Shown one piece after another: positions 21,715 to 30,499 of a DNA stretch of 39,541 nucleotides; within the stretch, counting starts at the first letter, position 1, and every line of letters begins with the position of its first letter. The DNA comes from Promineifilum sp. (GTDB lineage Bacteria > Chloroflexota > Anaerolineae > Promineifilales > Promineifilaceae), in the NCBI GenBank assembly GCA_019454405.1, contig JACFOH010000002.1, forward strand, positions 1 through 39,541, given 5' to 3'. The position numbers and the translations under genes are program-made. Below the pieces are notes generated by a model, which was not told the DNA's origin, did not search any database, and was given only the letters and a program-made list of their open reading frames with translations.

Positions 21715-22188
21715 ATGGTAAACGATGATGTCTTGTACCTGACACCGGAAGGGCTGCAACAAATCAAGGACGAATTGGAGAATATCCGAACGGTGCGTCG
21801 GGAAGAAATCGCCCAGAAACTGGAAATAGCCATCAAGCAAGGCGACTTAAAGGAAAATGCCGATTACCATGACGCCAAAGAGGAGCAAGGCCTCCTTGAG
21901 GCGCGCGCGCGCCAGTTGGAAGATATGCTCCGCCGAGCCAAGGTCATCGAAAAGAAAGGCCCGTCAAACATCGTGCAAGTCGGCAGCACCGTCACTGTCA
22001 GCGAAGACGGCTACGACGAAATGGAGACCTATACAATCGTGGGCGCTCTGGAAGCCAACCCCGCACAAGGGAAGATTTCTAACGAGTCGCCGATCGGCCG
22101 GGCGCTGCTCGGTGCAACAAAAGGCTCCACGGTGAACGCCTCGACGCCGCAAGGACAGATCGCGTTCACTATCCACGACATTTCCTAA
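21715..22188 (+). CDS. greA: Transcription elongation factor GreA
   Basis: Rescues backtracked RNA polymerase by stimulating transcript cleavage through the secondary channel. The 157-residue length is normal. The N-terminal coiled coil carries YLTPEGLQQIKDELE and the tip motif GDLKENADYHDAKEEQG with the conserved acidic residues; the C-terminal globular domain ends SPIGRALLGATKGS and an IHDIS end. GAGAGAAG precedes the ATG. Single-gene unit between a possible leader attenuator and a downstream hairpin. Confidence 0.97.
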   Translation: MVNDDVLYLTPEGLQQIKDELENIRTVRREEIAQKLEIAIKQGDLKENADYHDAKEEQGLLEARARQLEDMLRRAKVIEKKGPSNIVQVGSTVTVSEDGYDEMETYTIVGALEANPAQGKISNESPIGRALLGATKGSTVNASTPQGQIAFTIHDIS

Positions 22189-22201
22189 TCGCATTTGGAC
22201 T

Positions 22202-22236
22202 CCGCAGGGGAGTGGCTATCCGTCGCTTCCCTGCGG
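22202..22236. terminator. Hairpin between convergent greA and the GT39-like gene
   Basis: CCGCAGGGGA (22202-22211) pairs with TTCCCTGCGG (22227-22236), one G-T pair, 15-nt loop. No T run follows on the plus strand, so its terminator strength is uncertain. Confidence 0.5.
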
Positions 22237-22255
22237 CTATCAAGCCAGAGATCGG

Positions 22256-24205
22256 TCACGGAAGATCGATCGTCACATAATCTACGCCGTCGACGGTTGC
22301 CAGGCGCGCCCCGTCGATCGGATTGTAGACCCCCAGGCGCAGTTGTGCGGTCGCCTTACCCACCGTCAGGATCTGAATGACGGTATCGCCTGCCTGCCAG
22401 TACTCGGCCGGCGCTCCCAATCCATCGTCCTGCGAGGCAACTTCTCCATTCTCGGTAGCATGAAGGAAGAAACGTCGGGGGCCATCGGCCGGGGCGAGCA
22501 CACGCCAGAAAGTAATGACCTCGCACACTTCGCCGGCCACACAAGCCCCACTCAAGTTGTAGCCAAGAAACCGGAGTTGGCCGCCAAAGTCGACCCCGGC
22601 AGCATAGTCCGGTGCAAGCCCTAAATCCGGTGAAACTTCGTAGAGAACAAAATCGCCCTCTACGCGTCTATCAGGGATGACCCCGTCTAAAACAGAAGCT
22701 AGCGGCAGAATACTCGGTGTCACTATGCGAATGAATTCCCCGGAAAGCGACACCGGCACGATCACCCCTTCCCTCGGGTCGAAATAGCGAAGCGACAGAT
22801 CGTCGCGGCGCAAGGTCAATTTCATTGTCGGCGGGTCCATCGTCTCGGGCGTCCAGCCGCCGACGGCCACCGGCCCTGTTTCCAGCGAGTGATCCAAATA
22901 GGCACCTGCTTCGGTCAACGCTGCCTGCCACACAAAACGCACCTCATCGTTGGCCGGCCAAACACCCCATAATCCGACGACCGTACTCGCGGCCGACCAT
23001 AAGAGTAGTGCCCCTAATAGCCAAGCCGACGTTCTTGTGATTAATTTTGGGGATAACTTATCCCATCTTGTGGATAAGGAGGTGGCACTGTGGACAAATA
23101 TGAGAGGAAAAAGCATCAAAACGGGTAACAGGTTGATGATGCGGATGCTGCTGGGAGCGTCGATGGTAACCAGGCTGGGAATGACCGACGCGGCCAGCCA
23201 TAATAGAATGAAGGCATGGCGCTTGTCTCGCCAGCGCCACAGGCTGAGAGCTACCCCGGCGTAAAAAAAGGCGGCCATCGCTATATCGAATACCGGCCGC
23301 CCGGCGATATTTTGTCGCCAGAGGGGGTCGCCAGTCACCCCAAACATACCGGCGATCCTCAGCGCATTCTCCAGGACAGGTCGCGCGTCCCCAGCGCGAA
23401 GAGCACGTAGAGGCGCATCGACCTCGGCAATTCGAATCTCAGAGCCTGGATTGCCAGACAAATACACGGCCAATGGCGCACTGACGACGATCATCACCAG
23501 CCAGAATAAGATGATCCCCTGTCCGTATCGCCGGAGAATAGGGCGATGGAACAGCGCCAAATAAGCGGTATAGAGAGCGAAAAAGATGGGTACAGCCCGC
23601 GCGGCCATATAGGTATGCAAGCTCAAACCCGCAAAGAGGCCGGAGAGGGTTAGCAGCCAGGTGGAGCGGTGGCTGGTAGCATCAGGAGGTATCTCGTCGG
23701 GAAAGGCGCGCCACCAGAACCACGCCGCTAACCCGGAAAAAACCGGCAAGGAAATAGCGCGCAGAGCCAGCCGGCTATAGAAGACCGGCCAGAAAAGCAC
23801 CGCCAGGAACGCAGCCGACCAGAGGCCGGCCTGTTCGCCGAATAAACGCCGCCCCAGCGCATAACCGACGGCGACAAGGAGTACGCCAAAGTAGATCGAC
23901 GGCAAGCGAAGGGCCAGCGCATGGTCACCGAGCAACATGCCGACACCCGCCTGGATGTAATGGTAGATCGCCTCATGACCATAAGCTTCGGTGAAATAGA
24001 TGGCATGATGCCCGGCCAGGATGTCCTGATTAATCAACCAGTGAGCGACTTCATCGTGCTCCAGGCCCGGTGGCGTCGCGTCGCGAGGTGTGGGGAAGTT
24101 ATCAACGTTGATAACGCGAAAGGCGGTGGCAATCAGAAGGATAACGATGAGGATGGCGATGGAACGCGGCCGGCGACCGGTCGATAGTCGCAGTTCGGCG
24201 ATCAT
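22256..24205 (-). CDS. GT39/ArnT-like GT-C glycosyltransferase, integral membrane
   Basis: Membrane glycosyltransferase of 649 residues resembling PMT/ArnT-type GT-C enzymes that take sugars from polyprenyl-phosphate on the outer face. An N-terminal helix is followed by a loop with GLEHDEVAHW, the acidic motif expected for the catalytic loop, then some ten more hydrophobic segments to about residue 410 and a soluble C-terminal domain (about 430-649) rich in beta strands. I chose ATG 24205, which overlaps the stop of the YfhO fusion gene (ATGA) and has GGAGAGAAGG just before it; a GTG at 24217 is less likely. Acceptor and sugar unknown. Confidence 0.82.
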   Translation of the reverse strand: MIAELRLSTGRRPRSIAILIVILLIATAFRVINVDNFPTPRDATPPGLEHDEVAHWLINQDILAGHHAIYFTEAYGHEAIYHYIQAGVGMLLGDHALALRLPSIYFGVLLVAVGYALGRRLFGEQAGLWSAAFLAVLFWPVFYSRLALRAISLPVFSGLAAWFWWRAFPDEIPPDATSHRSTWLLTLSGLFAGLSLHTYMAARAVPIFFALYTAYLALFHRPILRRYGQGIILFWLVMIVVSAPLAVYLSGNPGSEIRIAEVDAPLRALRAGDARPVLENALRIAGMFGVTGDPLWRQNIAGRPVFDIAMAAFFYAGVALSLWRWRDKRHAFILLWLAASVIPSLVTIDAPSSIRIINLLPVLMLFPLIFVHSATSLSTRWDKLSPKLITRTSAWLLGALLLWSAASTVVGLWGVWPANDEVRFVWQAALTEAGAYLDHSLETGPVAVGGWTPETMDPPTMKLTLRRDDLSLRYFDPREGVIVPVSLSGEFIRIVTPSILPLASVLDGVIPDRRVEGDFVLYEVSPDLGLAPDYAAGVDFGGQLRFLGYNLSGACVAGEVCEVITFWRVLAPADGPRRFFLHATENGEVASQDDGLGAPAEYWQAGDTVIQILTVGKATAQLRLGVYNPIDGARLATVDGVDYVTIDLP

Positions 24206-27200
24206 CCTTCTCTCCACCTAAGCCGCTCCGCCAGCCCGGCGGGCAAGATTGCGGCTATGGCCCGACGCTCTTCCGGCTCAATAATGCGCAAGGCGATCAG
24301 TCCGGCCGGATAGACAAGCAGGCCAAGTGCCAGAGCAACGGCGAGGTGTATCTGGGCACCCAACCACATAACGGCCAGCATGATTAGGGTTAACAGGATC
24401 GGCCGGGCTACAAGACCCAACCACCCTACATTCGCGCCGCGCTGCCGCAAATAGTAGGCGAACATGAGCATCAGTACTACTTCGGACAGGATCGTCGTCA
24501 CACCCGCAGCGACAAAGCTGAAGCGGGGAATGAATAGCCAGTTGCTCAGTACATTGAAACCAACAGCTATCGCAAAAGCGCGCGGCTGCATCCGTTCCAG
24601 TCCTAGTGCAATGAGGACGTAGTTAGTGACGCTGTTCATCCAGCCGAAGGGGATCGACCAGATGACGATTTGAAGAGCGATGGCGCCTTGCGGCAGGAAT
24701 TCAGCTCCACCCAACACCCCGATGAGGGGTGTCGCGGCAAATGTCGTCAGCGCAGCAATAGGCAGCGCGAGCAACAACATAAGTTTGATCGACGTGCGAT
24801 ACATACGCCGGGCCGAGTCCATATTCTGCCCAATGGCTCGAGAGATGATCGGGAAGAGGGCCAGGGTGAAGTAGGACGGGATGATCTGCAGAGCATTGAA
24901 CCATTTCCAGGCGCTGTTATACCAGCCGGCCACTCGCTCACCGTCGGGCAGCAGTTGCCGCAACAAAATAACGTCTATAGAGATAAAGATCGTCTGCAGC
25001 AGGTGAATGAGCATCAGCGGGAAGCCGAGCCGCAGCATACCCTTGAGCATCGGCCAATCCAGCGTCCATGGACCGTGAAGCTCAAACCGGCGGAGCGCCA
25101 ACGCCAACAGCAGCAGGAGCGTGACCATATTGACCACGATAGAAACGGCCGACAAGCCGACAAAGCTGAACCCGGCTAACAACACGACGACGCCCAGGCC
25201 GACTTTCAGGATGGTCGAGACGGTTGACACAGCCGCCGGGATCTCGGCTTGCTCGTGGACATAGAACAACCCAGAGACGCCAAGCGCCAGGCCGGAAAAG
25301 AACATACCGATCATCATGAAGACAATGGCGGTGATTTCGGCCGAACTAAGTGGATTAGTTCCGCGGGAAGCCATGGCGAAGTAGACGATGATAGGCAAGG
25401 TCGCGACAGCGGCCGTGAATACCCTCAGGAGGCTAGAGTTGAGCAGGAACCGCCCCGCCTGCGACCGATCTTGCGACACATCACGGATGAGCAGAATATT
25501 GAGGCCATAGTTAGCGACGATCTCAAACAGCCCGGCCGTGGCAATGGCCGTAGCGAAGCTACCCGCCTCAGCCGGCCCCAGCACGCGTAGATAAAAGGCG
25601 GCGAATACGAAGTCGATGCCCTTATTGAACAGATTAAGCACCATCGGCGCAGCGCTATTCTTGGCGACGCTTCGCGTGGTCGATGCAGTTGAATCCGGCC
25701 GGTAGAAGCGTCCCCAGGCCCAGACGCCAAGCGTAAAGACCAGCACGATTACGCCCATAAACGACATCAAGCCGCCTAGCTGGAAACTTCGCGGACTATA
25801 GCGGAAACGAACGGTCCAATCGCCCGGTTCAAGGGGAACACCCCGGAAGTTGCCGTTGACGCGGGTAATCGTGCTCTCGACCTCCTCCTCTTCGCCGCTG
25901 CCGGCCGGACGGACGTAGGCCCTCCAGCCGCTGAAGTAGCTATCGCCCAGGATAAGCCACGATGGCGCGGCGGCCGAAGCTGTAACAACGACCTGGTTGT
26001 TGGTGGCGCTATCGATGGTCGCCGGGAGCCATTCGCCCGGTTGCGACATGGCATGCGAAGCAACCGTCGATTCGACGACCACGTAATGACGAGGATCGTA
26101 TTGCGTCAGTGCGGCCAGGGCATCAGGAACGTCCACCTCGGCCGTTTGCGGCAAGACATAAGCTCGCGGCATGGCGGCCAGATTTTCGTAGATAGTCACC
26201 CCTTCCCCTTCCCACACGGAGCGGTACTTGGCAGAGGCAATCGGCTCGGCCGAGATGACATACTTGACAGCCAGCACATCCAGCAACGGCGAATCCAGCG
26301 CCTCAGGAGAGCCGACGGGTTGGATACGATTGAACGGCAGGCCGTTCTGGGGCTCGATGACCGCCATATACTCAGTGAATTGGCGAGGGATAATAGAGTC
26401 GTAACCGCGGATATCGGCCAAATCATGGAGCCACGGTGTGTTGGCGTTCAGTGTGCCCGCACCGGTCGTATCGTAGGTGGTGATGCGCCAGTCGCCCGGC
26501 TGTTCATTCAGCCAGCTCACGGCCGCCGGGGTGTAGTCCAGCAAGGCGGGGTCGGCTGAAGCATGGAAACCGGCGCTGGCAGCGTAAAGATCGAGAATAA
26601 TCAGGCCGCAAGCGAAGACAATCCACAGACGCGATCGACGAGCGAGCCAGAGGATGACGCCGGAGGCAACCAGCAACGTACCCAGGAGCAGGAACTGCCA
26701 GAAGAGATAGCTATAGAAAACATCAGCGCTGGGAAAGGCGTATTCCGCTCCGGCCAGGCCATGGAACAGGCGCTCAATAAGCGGCCGCACACCGGAATAG
26801 AAAAAGCGGCTCAGGATCGTACCGGCAAGAACAGCAAGGCCGCCGAAGAGCGCCAACCATGGCACCAGACAAACGACAGACCATGGCCGGCGAACCACCA
26901 TCTCGCCCCCAGCCACATCCGCCAAATCATCCGCGCCAAAACCAGCCAAGACAGCGGTCGAGAGCGCCAGTGGGAAAACCCACCGGAACGGTGTGTGAAG
27001 CTGGTTGATGAACGGCAGCCCATAGTAGAGAAGAGCATATAGCGGCGTGCCGAAAACGAAAGCCAGAGAGAAGAACGCCAACCCGGCAAAGAAAAGTGTG
27101 CGGGAGCGTCGCTCGACGGCCATTGTTCGCCAACGGCCGAGAGCCAGTAGTCCGAGGCTCGCCAGCAGCAACGGCAGGATGCCCATATAGGCTGCGCCCT

Positions 27201-28353
27201 CGACATAATTCTTCGTGCCCCAACTCGTGGTGTTGAAACCATAAGGGTTCCGGTCGCCGTAGAAGTTATGTTCGACGGAGAGGGCCTGCCCCGTAAAGGC
27301 ATCCCGGACCATGTGGTGCGTGGGATTGCCAAAGAAGTCAGGCAATACGAAGATCAAGACGTTGCGAGGCGGATATGCCCAGCCGCGTACTTCTTGATAG
27401 GAGGCCGAGCCGGCGCGGAAGTTGACCTGGCCGACTTCGAGAAGCGGCACCAGTTGCAGCGCGCCAATGAGCAGCCCGGTAGCGACCATGGCCGATAGCC
27501 ACAGAAACGGCCGTCCGGCGGCGTGCGCCAGTTGAGAAAGAGGCGATTGAGCGTTTGGCACCAGATGCGTGGCCGTTGACCCACGTCTCTTGATCTGCCA
27601 CCCGGCCACGATCTGCCAGAGGGCGTAAAGGGCCATAATCAGCAGCGTGTAGTAGGTGAACTCAGCATGCCCGGCAAGGATCTGGCAGCCAAGAGCAATC
27701 GCCCCGACCGTGACCCACAGGATCGTCCGCCGGCGCTCCTCGCCGGAGGATGTGGCCGTGGCAATGACGCGATCGACGCAGCCGAGAAGCAACGGCAGCC
27801 AAACGACGGCCGCGGCGATCATGGGAAAGACGGCCGCACTGATAACCAGAAACTGCGCTCCCTGATAGACAAATCCGGCCAGCGCCGCCCCGCCTCGCCG
27901 CATACCCAGGATGCGGCCGAAGAGATACATTGATACACCCGCCAGCCACACCTGACTCAGGGCAAACCAGCCGTATGCCTTGGCCAAAGGCATGATCAGG
28001 AAAATCAAACCGAACGGATAGAGGGCCGCATGTTGGCCGTTAGCCAGGAAAGGCGCCCCGGCAAACAGGTAGGGATTCCAGAGCGGCAAATCTTTTGAGC
28101 TTAGGCTATCGAGGATGAAATGTTTCCAGGCATAGTTCTGGATGATGAGGTCGCCGATGAGGGCGTTATGCGGCGTCGTGATGCCCAGCTCGGCCGCGGC
28201 CGCGCGCCATGGCGGCCATTGAAACAGGTTATCGGCCGGGAGCATGGTGCGGGAGCCGACAGTAACCCCCGCATAAAGCAAAAACGGCAGGATGAGATAG
28301 GCCAGGATGATGAAGAAATCCGGCCTCAAGGAGCGCAGGCGAGCGCGGATCAT
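24202..28353 (-). CDS. Fusion protein: YfhO-type membrane glycosyltransferase plus Wzx-like flippase
   Basis: One continuous 1383-residue frame. Residues 1 to about 880 look like YfhO: a first helix, a loop with LPADNLFQWPPW, many hydrophobic segments, and an extracytoplasmic domain (about 590-840) followed by a last helix. YfhO proteins are GT-C-like transferases that decorate surface polymers from polyprenyl-phosphate sugars. From about residue 890 (NSAAPMVLNLFNKGIDFVF) to the end is a full-length polysaccharide flippase of the Wzx/MATE-like type with about 12-14 helices (RVLGPAEAGSFATAIATAG, MLRLGFPLMLIHLLQTIF, ALFPIISRAIGQN). The start overlaps the ruvA stop (ATGA) and the stop overlaps the GT39 start, so the gene is coupled on both sides. 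Confidence 0.85.
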   Translation of the reverse strand: MIRARLRSLRPDFFIILAYLILPFLLYAGVTVGSRTMLPADNLFQWPPWRAAAAELGITTPHNALIGDLIIQNYAWKHFILDSLSSKDLPLWNPYLFAGAPFLANGQHAALYPFGLIFLIMPLAKAYGWFALSQVWLAGVSMYLFGRILGMRRGGAALAGFVYQGAQFLVISAAVFPMIAAAVVWLPLLLGCVDRVIATATSSGEERRRTILWVTVGAIALGCQILAGHAEFTYYTLLIMALYALWQIVAGWQIKRRGSTATHLVPNAQSPLSQLAHAAGRPFLWLSAMVATGLLIGALQLVPLLEVGQVNFRAGSASYQEVRGWAYPPRNVLIFVLPDFFGNPTHHMVRDAFTGQALSVEHNFYGDRNPYGFNTTSWGTKNYVEGAAYMGILPLLLASLGLLALGRWRTMAVERRSRTLFFAGLAFFSLAFVFGTPLYALLYYGLPFINQLHTPFRWVFPLALSTAVLAGFGADDLADVAGGEMVVRRPWSVVCLVPWLALFGGLAVLAGTILSRFFYSGVRPLIERLFHGLAGAEYAFPSADVFYSYLFWQFLLLGTLLVASGVILWLARRSRLWIVFACGLIILDLYAASAGFHASADPALLDYTPAAVSWLNEQPGDWRITTYDTTGAGTLNANTPWLHDLADIRGYDSIIPRQFTEYMAVIEPQNGLPFNRIQPVGSPEALDSPLLDVLAVKYVISAEPIASAKYRSVWEGEGVTIYENLAAMPRAYVLPQTAEVDVPDALAALTQYDPRHYVVVESTVASHAMSQPGEWLPATIDSATNNQVVVTASAAAPSWLILGDSYFSGWRAYVRPAGSGEEEEVESTITRVNGNFRGVPLEPGDWTVRFRYSPRSFQLGGLMSFMGVIVLVFTLGVWAWGRFYRPDSTASTTRSVAKNSAAPMVLNLFNKGIDFVFAAFYLRVLGPAEAGSFATAIATAGLFEIVANYGLNILLIRDVSQDRSQAGRFLLNSSLLRVFTAAVATLPIIVYFAMASRGTNPLSSAEITAIVFMMIGMFFSGLALGVSGLFYVHEQAEIPAAVSTVSTILKVGLGVVVLLAGFSFVGLSAVSIVVNMVTLLLLLALALRRFELHGPWTLDWPMLKGMLRLGFPLMLIHLLQTIFISIDVILLRQLLPDGERVAGWYNSAWKWFNALQIIPSYFTLALFPIISRAIGQNMDSARRMYRTSIKLMLLLALPIAALTTFAATPLIGVLGGAEFLPQGAIALQIVIWSIPFGWMNSVTNYVLIALGLERMQPRAFAIAVGFNVLSNWLFIPRFSFVAAGVTTILSEVVLMLMFAYYLRQRGANVGWLGLVARPILLTLIMLAVMWLGAQIHLAVALALGLLVYPAGLIALRIIEPEERRAIAAILPAGLAERLRWREG

Positions 28354-28934
28354 GGGGTATGGTCCAGATATCGCAAGGCCGCACCGACTCGCTCATCAAT
28401 GGTCGAAATCTCACGCGGAACGTGTTGCAAGGCGGACTGGGCTTCAATGATACTGAACCCGAGGCCGGTGAGGATATCGATCACATCCGCGTCGACGTCG
28501 CTGACCAGAGGGATAGCGGTCGTGGCCGTGTCGAGCTTGAGTTTGTCGCGCAGATAAAACATGATGCGCTCGGCCGTCTTCTTGCCGACGCCGGGGACGC
28601 GCTGCAAAACAGCCGCTTCCTCGCGCATGACGGCGCTCTTAAGAAGCTCGGGGCTGAGCGTGCCCAGGATCGCCAGCGCCAATCGGGGGCCGACGCCGTT
28701 GACACCTAACAGTACCTCGAACAGTTGCAGGTCCTCTTCGGTCTCGAAGCCATAGAGGGAGAGGGCGTCCTCTCGCACCTGAAGATAGGTGTGCAGGACG
28801 ATGCGGCGGCCAATCTCGCCCACATCTTCGAGCACCGTACGGGGTACGTTAACGCGCACGCCGATGCCGCCGACCTGGATAACAAGGCTGTTGGCTTCGA
28901 TCTTCTGAACGGTTCCGCTAAGACTGGCGATCAT
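28350..28934 (-). CDS. ruvA: Holliday junction branch migration protein RuvA
   Basis: Binds four-way DNA junctions as a tetramer and loads the RuvB motor. Of normal length (194). The N-terminal OB fold reads MIASLSGTVQKIEANSLVIQ; the helix-hairpin-helix motifs are LLGVNGVGPRLALAIL and RVPGVGKKTAERIMFYL; the C-terminal domain III ends in DERVGAALRYL. It lies 20 nt after ruvC, and its stop overlaps the start of the YfhO fusion gene. ruvB, often downstream, is not in the window. Confidence 0.97.
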   Translation of the reverse strand: MIASLSGTVQKIEANSLVIQVGGIGVRVNVPRTVLEDVGEIGRRIVLHTYLQVREDALSLYGFETEEDLQLFEVLLGVNGVGPRLALAILGTLSPELLKSAVMREEAAVLQRVPGVGKKTAERIMFYLRDKLKLDTATTAIPLVSDVDADVIDILTGLGFSIIEAQSALQHVPREISTIDERVGAALRYLDHTP

Positions 28935-28954
28935 GGTTTGAACAAGTCAACGGG

Positions 28955-29449
28955 TTATGACGCGTCAATCGCCGCCTCGAAGGCTACATATCGCGCGTGG
29001 GTAATAGCGACGGCCAAAGCGTCGGCCGCGTCGTCGGGGTGTGGCGCCTCGTCCAGATCGAGCAGATGGCGCACCATCAACTGCATCTGCGCCTTGCCGG
29101 CTTTGCCGTAGCCGGTGATAGCCTCCTTGATTTTGGGCGGGGAATATTCGCTCATAGCGATGTTCGCATCGGCCAGAGCCAGCAGCAAAACGCCCCGTGC
29201 CTGTCCCACGGCGATGGCGGTTGTGATATTACGACCGAAGAAGAGTTGTTCGACAGCGGCGCGATCCGGCCGATAGACAGCGATCAGGGCGTTGATCTGA
29301 TGAAAAATCGACTGGAGTCGCTGCTCAGGAGGATCGCCGGCCGGCGTCTCGATTACGCCGTAATCGACCAACCGCAATTGGCCATCGACAACGTCAACGA
29401 TGCCGTAACCGGTTGTCGCTGTGCCGGGATCGAGGCCGAGGATACGCAT
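28955..29449 (-). CDS. ruvC: Holliday junction resolvase RuvC
   Basis: Endonuclease that cuts Holliday junctions symmetrically. RNase H-like fold with four acidic residues: D in [19 protein letters not shown] in [20 protein letters not shown], and the pair in [16 protein letters not shown]. From ATG 29449 it has 164 residues, beginning with the family's usual [12 protein letters not shown] 29470 would add seven non-conserved residues. A stable hairpin stands between yebC and this start. Part of the yebC-ruvC-ruvA run. Confidence 0.96.
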   Translation of the reverse strand: MRILGLDPGTATTGYGIVDVVDGQLRLVDYGVIETPAGDPPEQRLQSIFHQINALIAVYRPDRAAVEQLFFGRNITTAIAVGQARGVLLLALADANIAMSEYSPPKIKEAITGYGKAGKAQMQLMVRHLLDLDEAPHPDDAADALAVAITHARYVAFEAAIDAS

Positions 29450-29469
29450 CGCGTCGCTATGGCTCCCCA

Positions 29470-29498
29470 TCCCGGGAAGCGCCTGACGGCTTCCGGGA
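29470..29498 (-). promoter_or_regulatory. Hairpin in the yebC-ruvC intergenic region
   Basis: TCCCGGGAAGC (29470-29480) pairs with GCTTCCGGGA (29489-29498) with one bulged base. It occupies the space where a ruvC ribosome site might lie and has no T run, so an RNA-stability or translation role is likelier than termination. Confidence 0.5.
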
Positions 29499-29512
29499 TC
29501 GTCCTGCCGCGA

Positions 29513-30262
29513 TTAGGCCGTCTCCAGGGACGCGAGCACCTCATCGCTGACTTCGAGGGCTGAGAAGACGTTCTGCACGTCATCCAACTCTTCGATACGT
29601 TCGATGAGATTCAGCACCTGTATCGTCTCCGACGAACTGAGTTCGATCCGGTTGGCGGGGTCGTAGATGAGCGACGACTCGTCCATCTTATAGCCAGCGG
29701 CCTCCAGCGCTTCCTGCACAGCGCGGAATGAATCAAGCTCGACATAGATCTCGGTAATGCCGTCGTTGAACTGGATATCGTCCGCGCCCGCCTCAGCCGC
29801 GACCATGAATAATTCATCCTGATCGACGTCATCGGTAATGCTGATGTAGCCCTTGCGCTTGAATTGCCATGACACAGATCCGGCCTCAGCCATGTTGCCA
29901 CCATATTTGCTGACTGCATGGCGTACATCGGCAATGGCGCGGTTACGATTATCAGTGACGACTTCGATCAGAATACCGACGCTGTGCGGGCCATAGGCTT
30001 CGTAAACGGCATCGATCAATTCTCCGCCTTCCAATTCGCCCGTACCACGCTTGATGGCCTTGTCGATATTATCCTTGGGCATGTTGGCTTCTTTGGCCTT
30101 GGCCACCGCCAGTCGCAAAGTCGTGTTCGAGGCTGGGTCGCCGCCCCCTTCGCGTGCGGCGATCGTGATCTCTTTCGCGATTCGAGTGAAAATCTTACCG
30201 CGCTTGGCGTCGCTGGCGGCCTTCTTGTGCTTAATGGTAGACCATTTAGAATGTCCTGACAT
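29513..30262 (-). CDS. yebC: YebC/PmpR/TACO1-family protein
   Basis: Conserved family once called transcriptional regulators and now linked to translation of difficult (for example proline-rich) stretches. The N-terminus MSGHSKWSTIKHKKAASDAKRG is diagnostic, with GGGDPASNTTLRLAVAKAKEANMPKDNI and YEAYGPHSVGILIEVVTDNRNR following. Length of 249 is normal. GGAGACG precedes the ATG. First gene of the yebC-ruvC-ruvA run, with a hairpin-rich leader. Confidence 0.96.
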   Translation of the reverse strand: MSGHSKWSTIKHKKAASDAKRGKIFTRIAKEITIAAREGGGDPASNTTLRLAVAKAKEANMPKDNIDKAIKRGTGELEGGELIDAVYEAYGPHSVGILIEVVTDNRNRAIADVRHAVSKYGGNMAEAGSVSWQFKRKGYISITDDVDQDELFMVAAEAGADDIQFNDGITEIYVELDSFRAVQEALEAAGYKMDESSLIYDPANRIELSSSETIQVLNLIERIEELDDVQNVFSALEVSDEVLASLETA

Positions 30263-30287
30263 CGGTCGTCTCCAGATATTGGGTGCG

Positions 30288-30331
30288 GCCCGGGTATGTT
30301 CCCGGGCAACGGCCGCTCCTCGGAGCGGCCG
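30288..30331 (-). promoter_or_regulatory. Two adjacent perfect hairpins in the yebC leader
   Basis: GCCCGGG (30288-30294) with CCCGGGC (30301-30307), loop of 6; and CGGCCGCTCC (30310-30319) with GGAGCGGCCG (30322-30331), nearly loopless. Both would form in the yebC 5' leader downstream of the -10 at 30358. Confidence 0.7.
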
Positions 30332-30357
30332 CAGATAACGAGATTTTAGCGGACAGA

Positions 30358-30363
30358 ATTATA
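30358..30363 (-). promoter_or_regulatory. -10 box of the yebC promoter
   Basis: TATAAT on the minus strand; predicted start near 30350 gives a leader of about 88 nt. No good -35 hexamer is visible. Confidence 0.5.
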
Positions 30364-30487
30364 ACATGAAATGAGCGGCAGGGCACACGTTCGCAGGGGG
30401 TTGCACGTGAATAAATCACCATCATCACAGCGTCCGCCGACCCGCGCGCGCCATCCGGAACACAGGCTGCGTTGGCCACGTTTAGGC

Positions 30488-30493
30488 TATAAT
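30488..30493 (+). promoter_or_regulatory. TATAAT -10 box just before the beta-glucosidase start (leaderless mRNA)
   Basis: TATAAT ends 6 nt before the A of the ATG at 30500. No Shine-Dalgarno is present. It also shows that the open frame upstream (from 30371) is not translated. Confidence 0.6.
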
Positions 30494-30499
30494 TGGGCC

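Noticed and set aside
30371..30499. N-terminal extension of the GH1 enzyme by 43 codons
   Set aside because: The extension has no GH1 similarity, and a TATAAT box lies inside it 6 nt before the conserved start.
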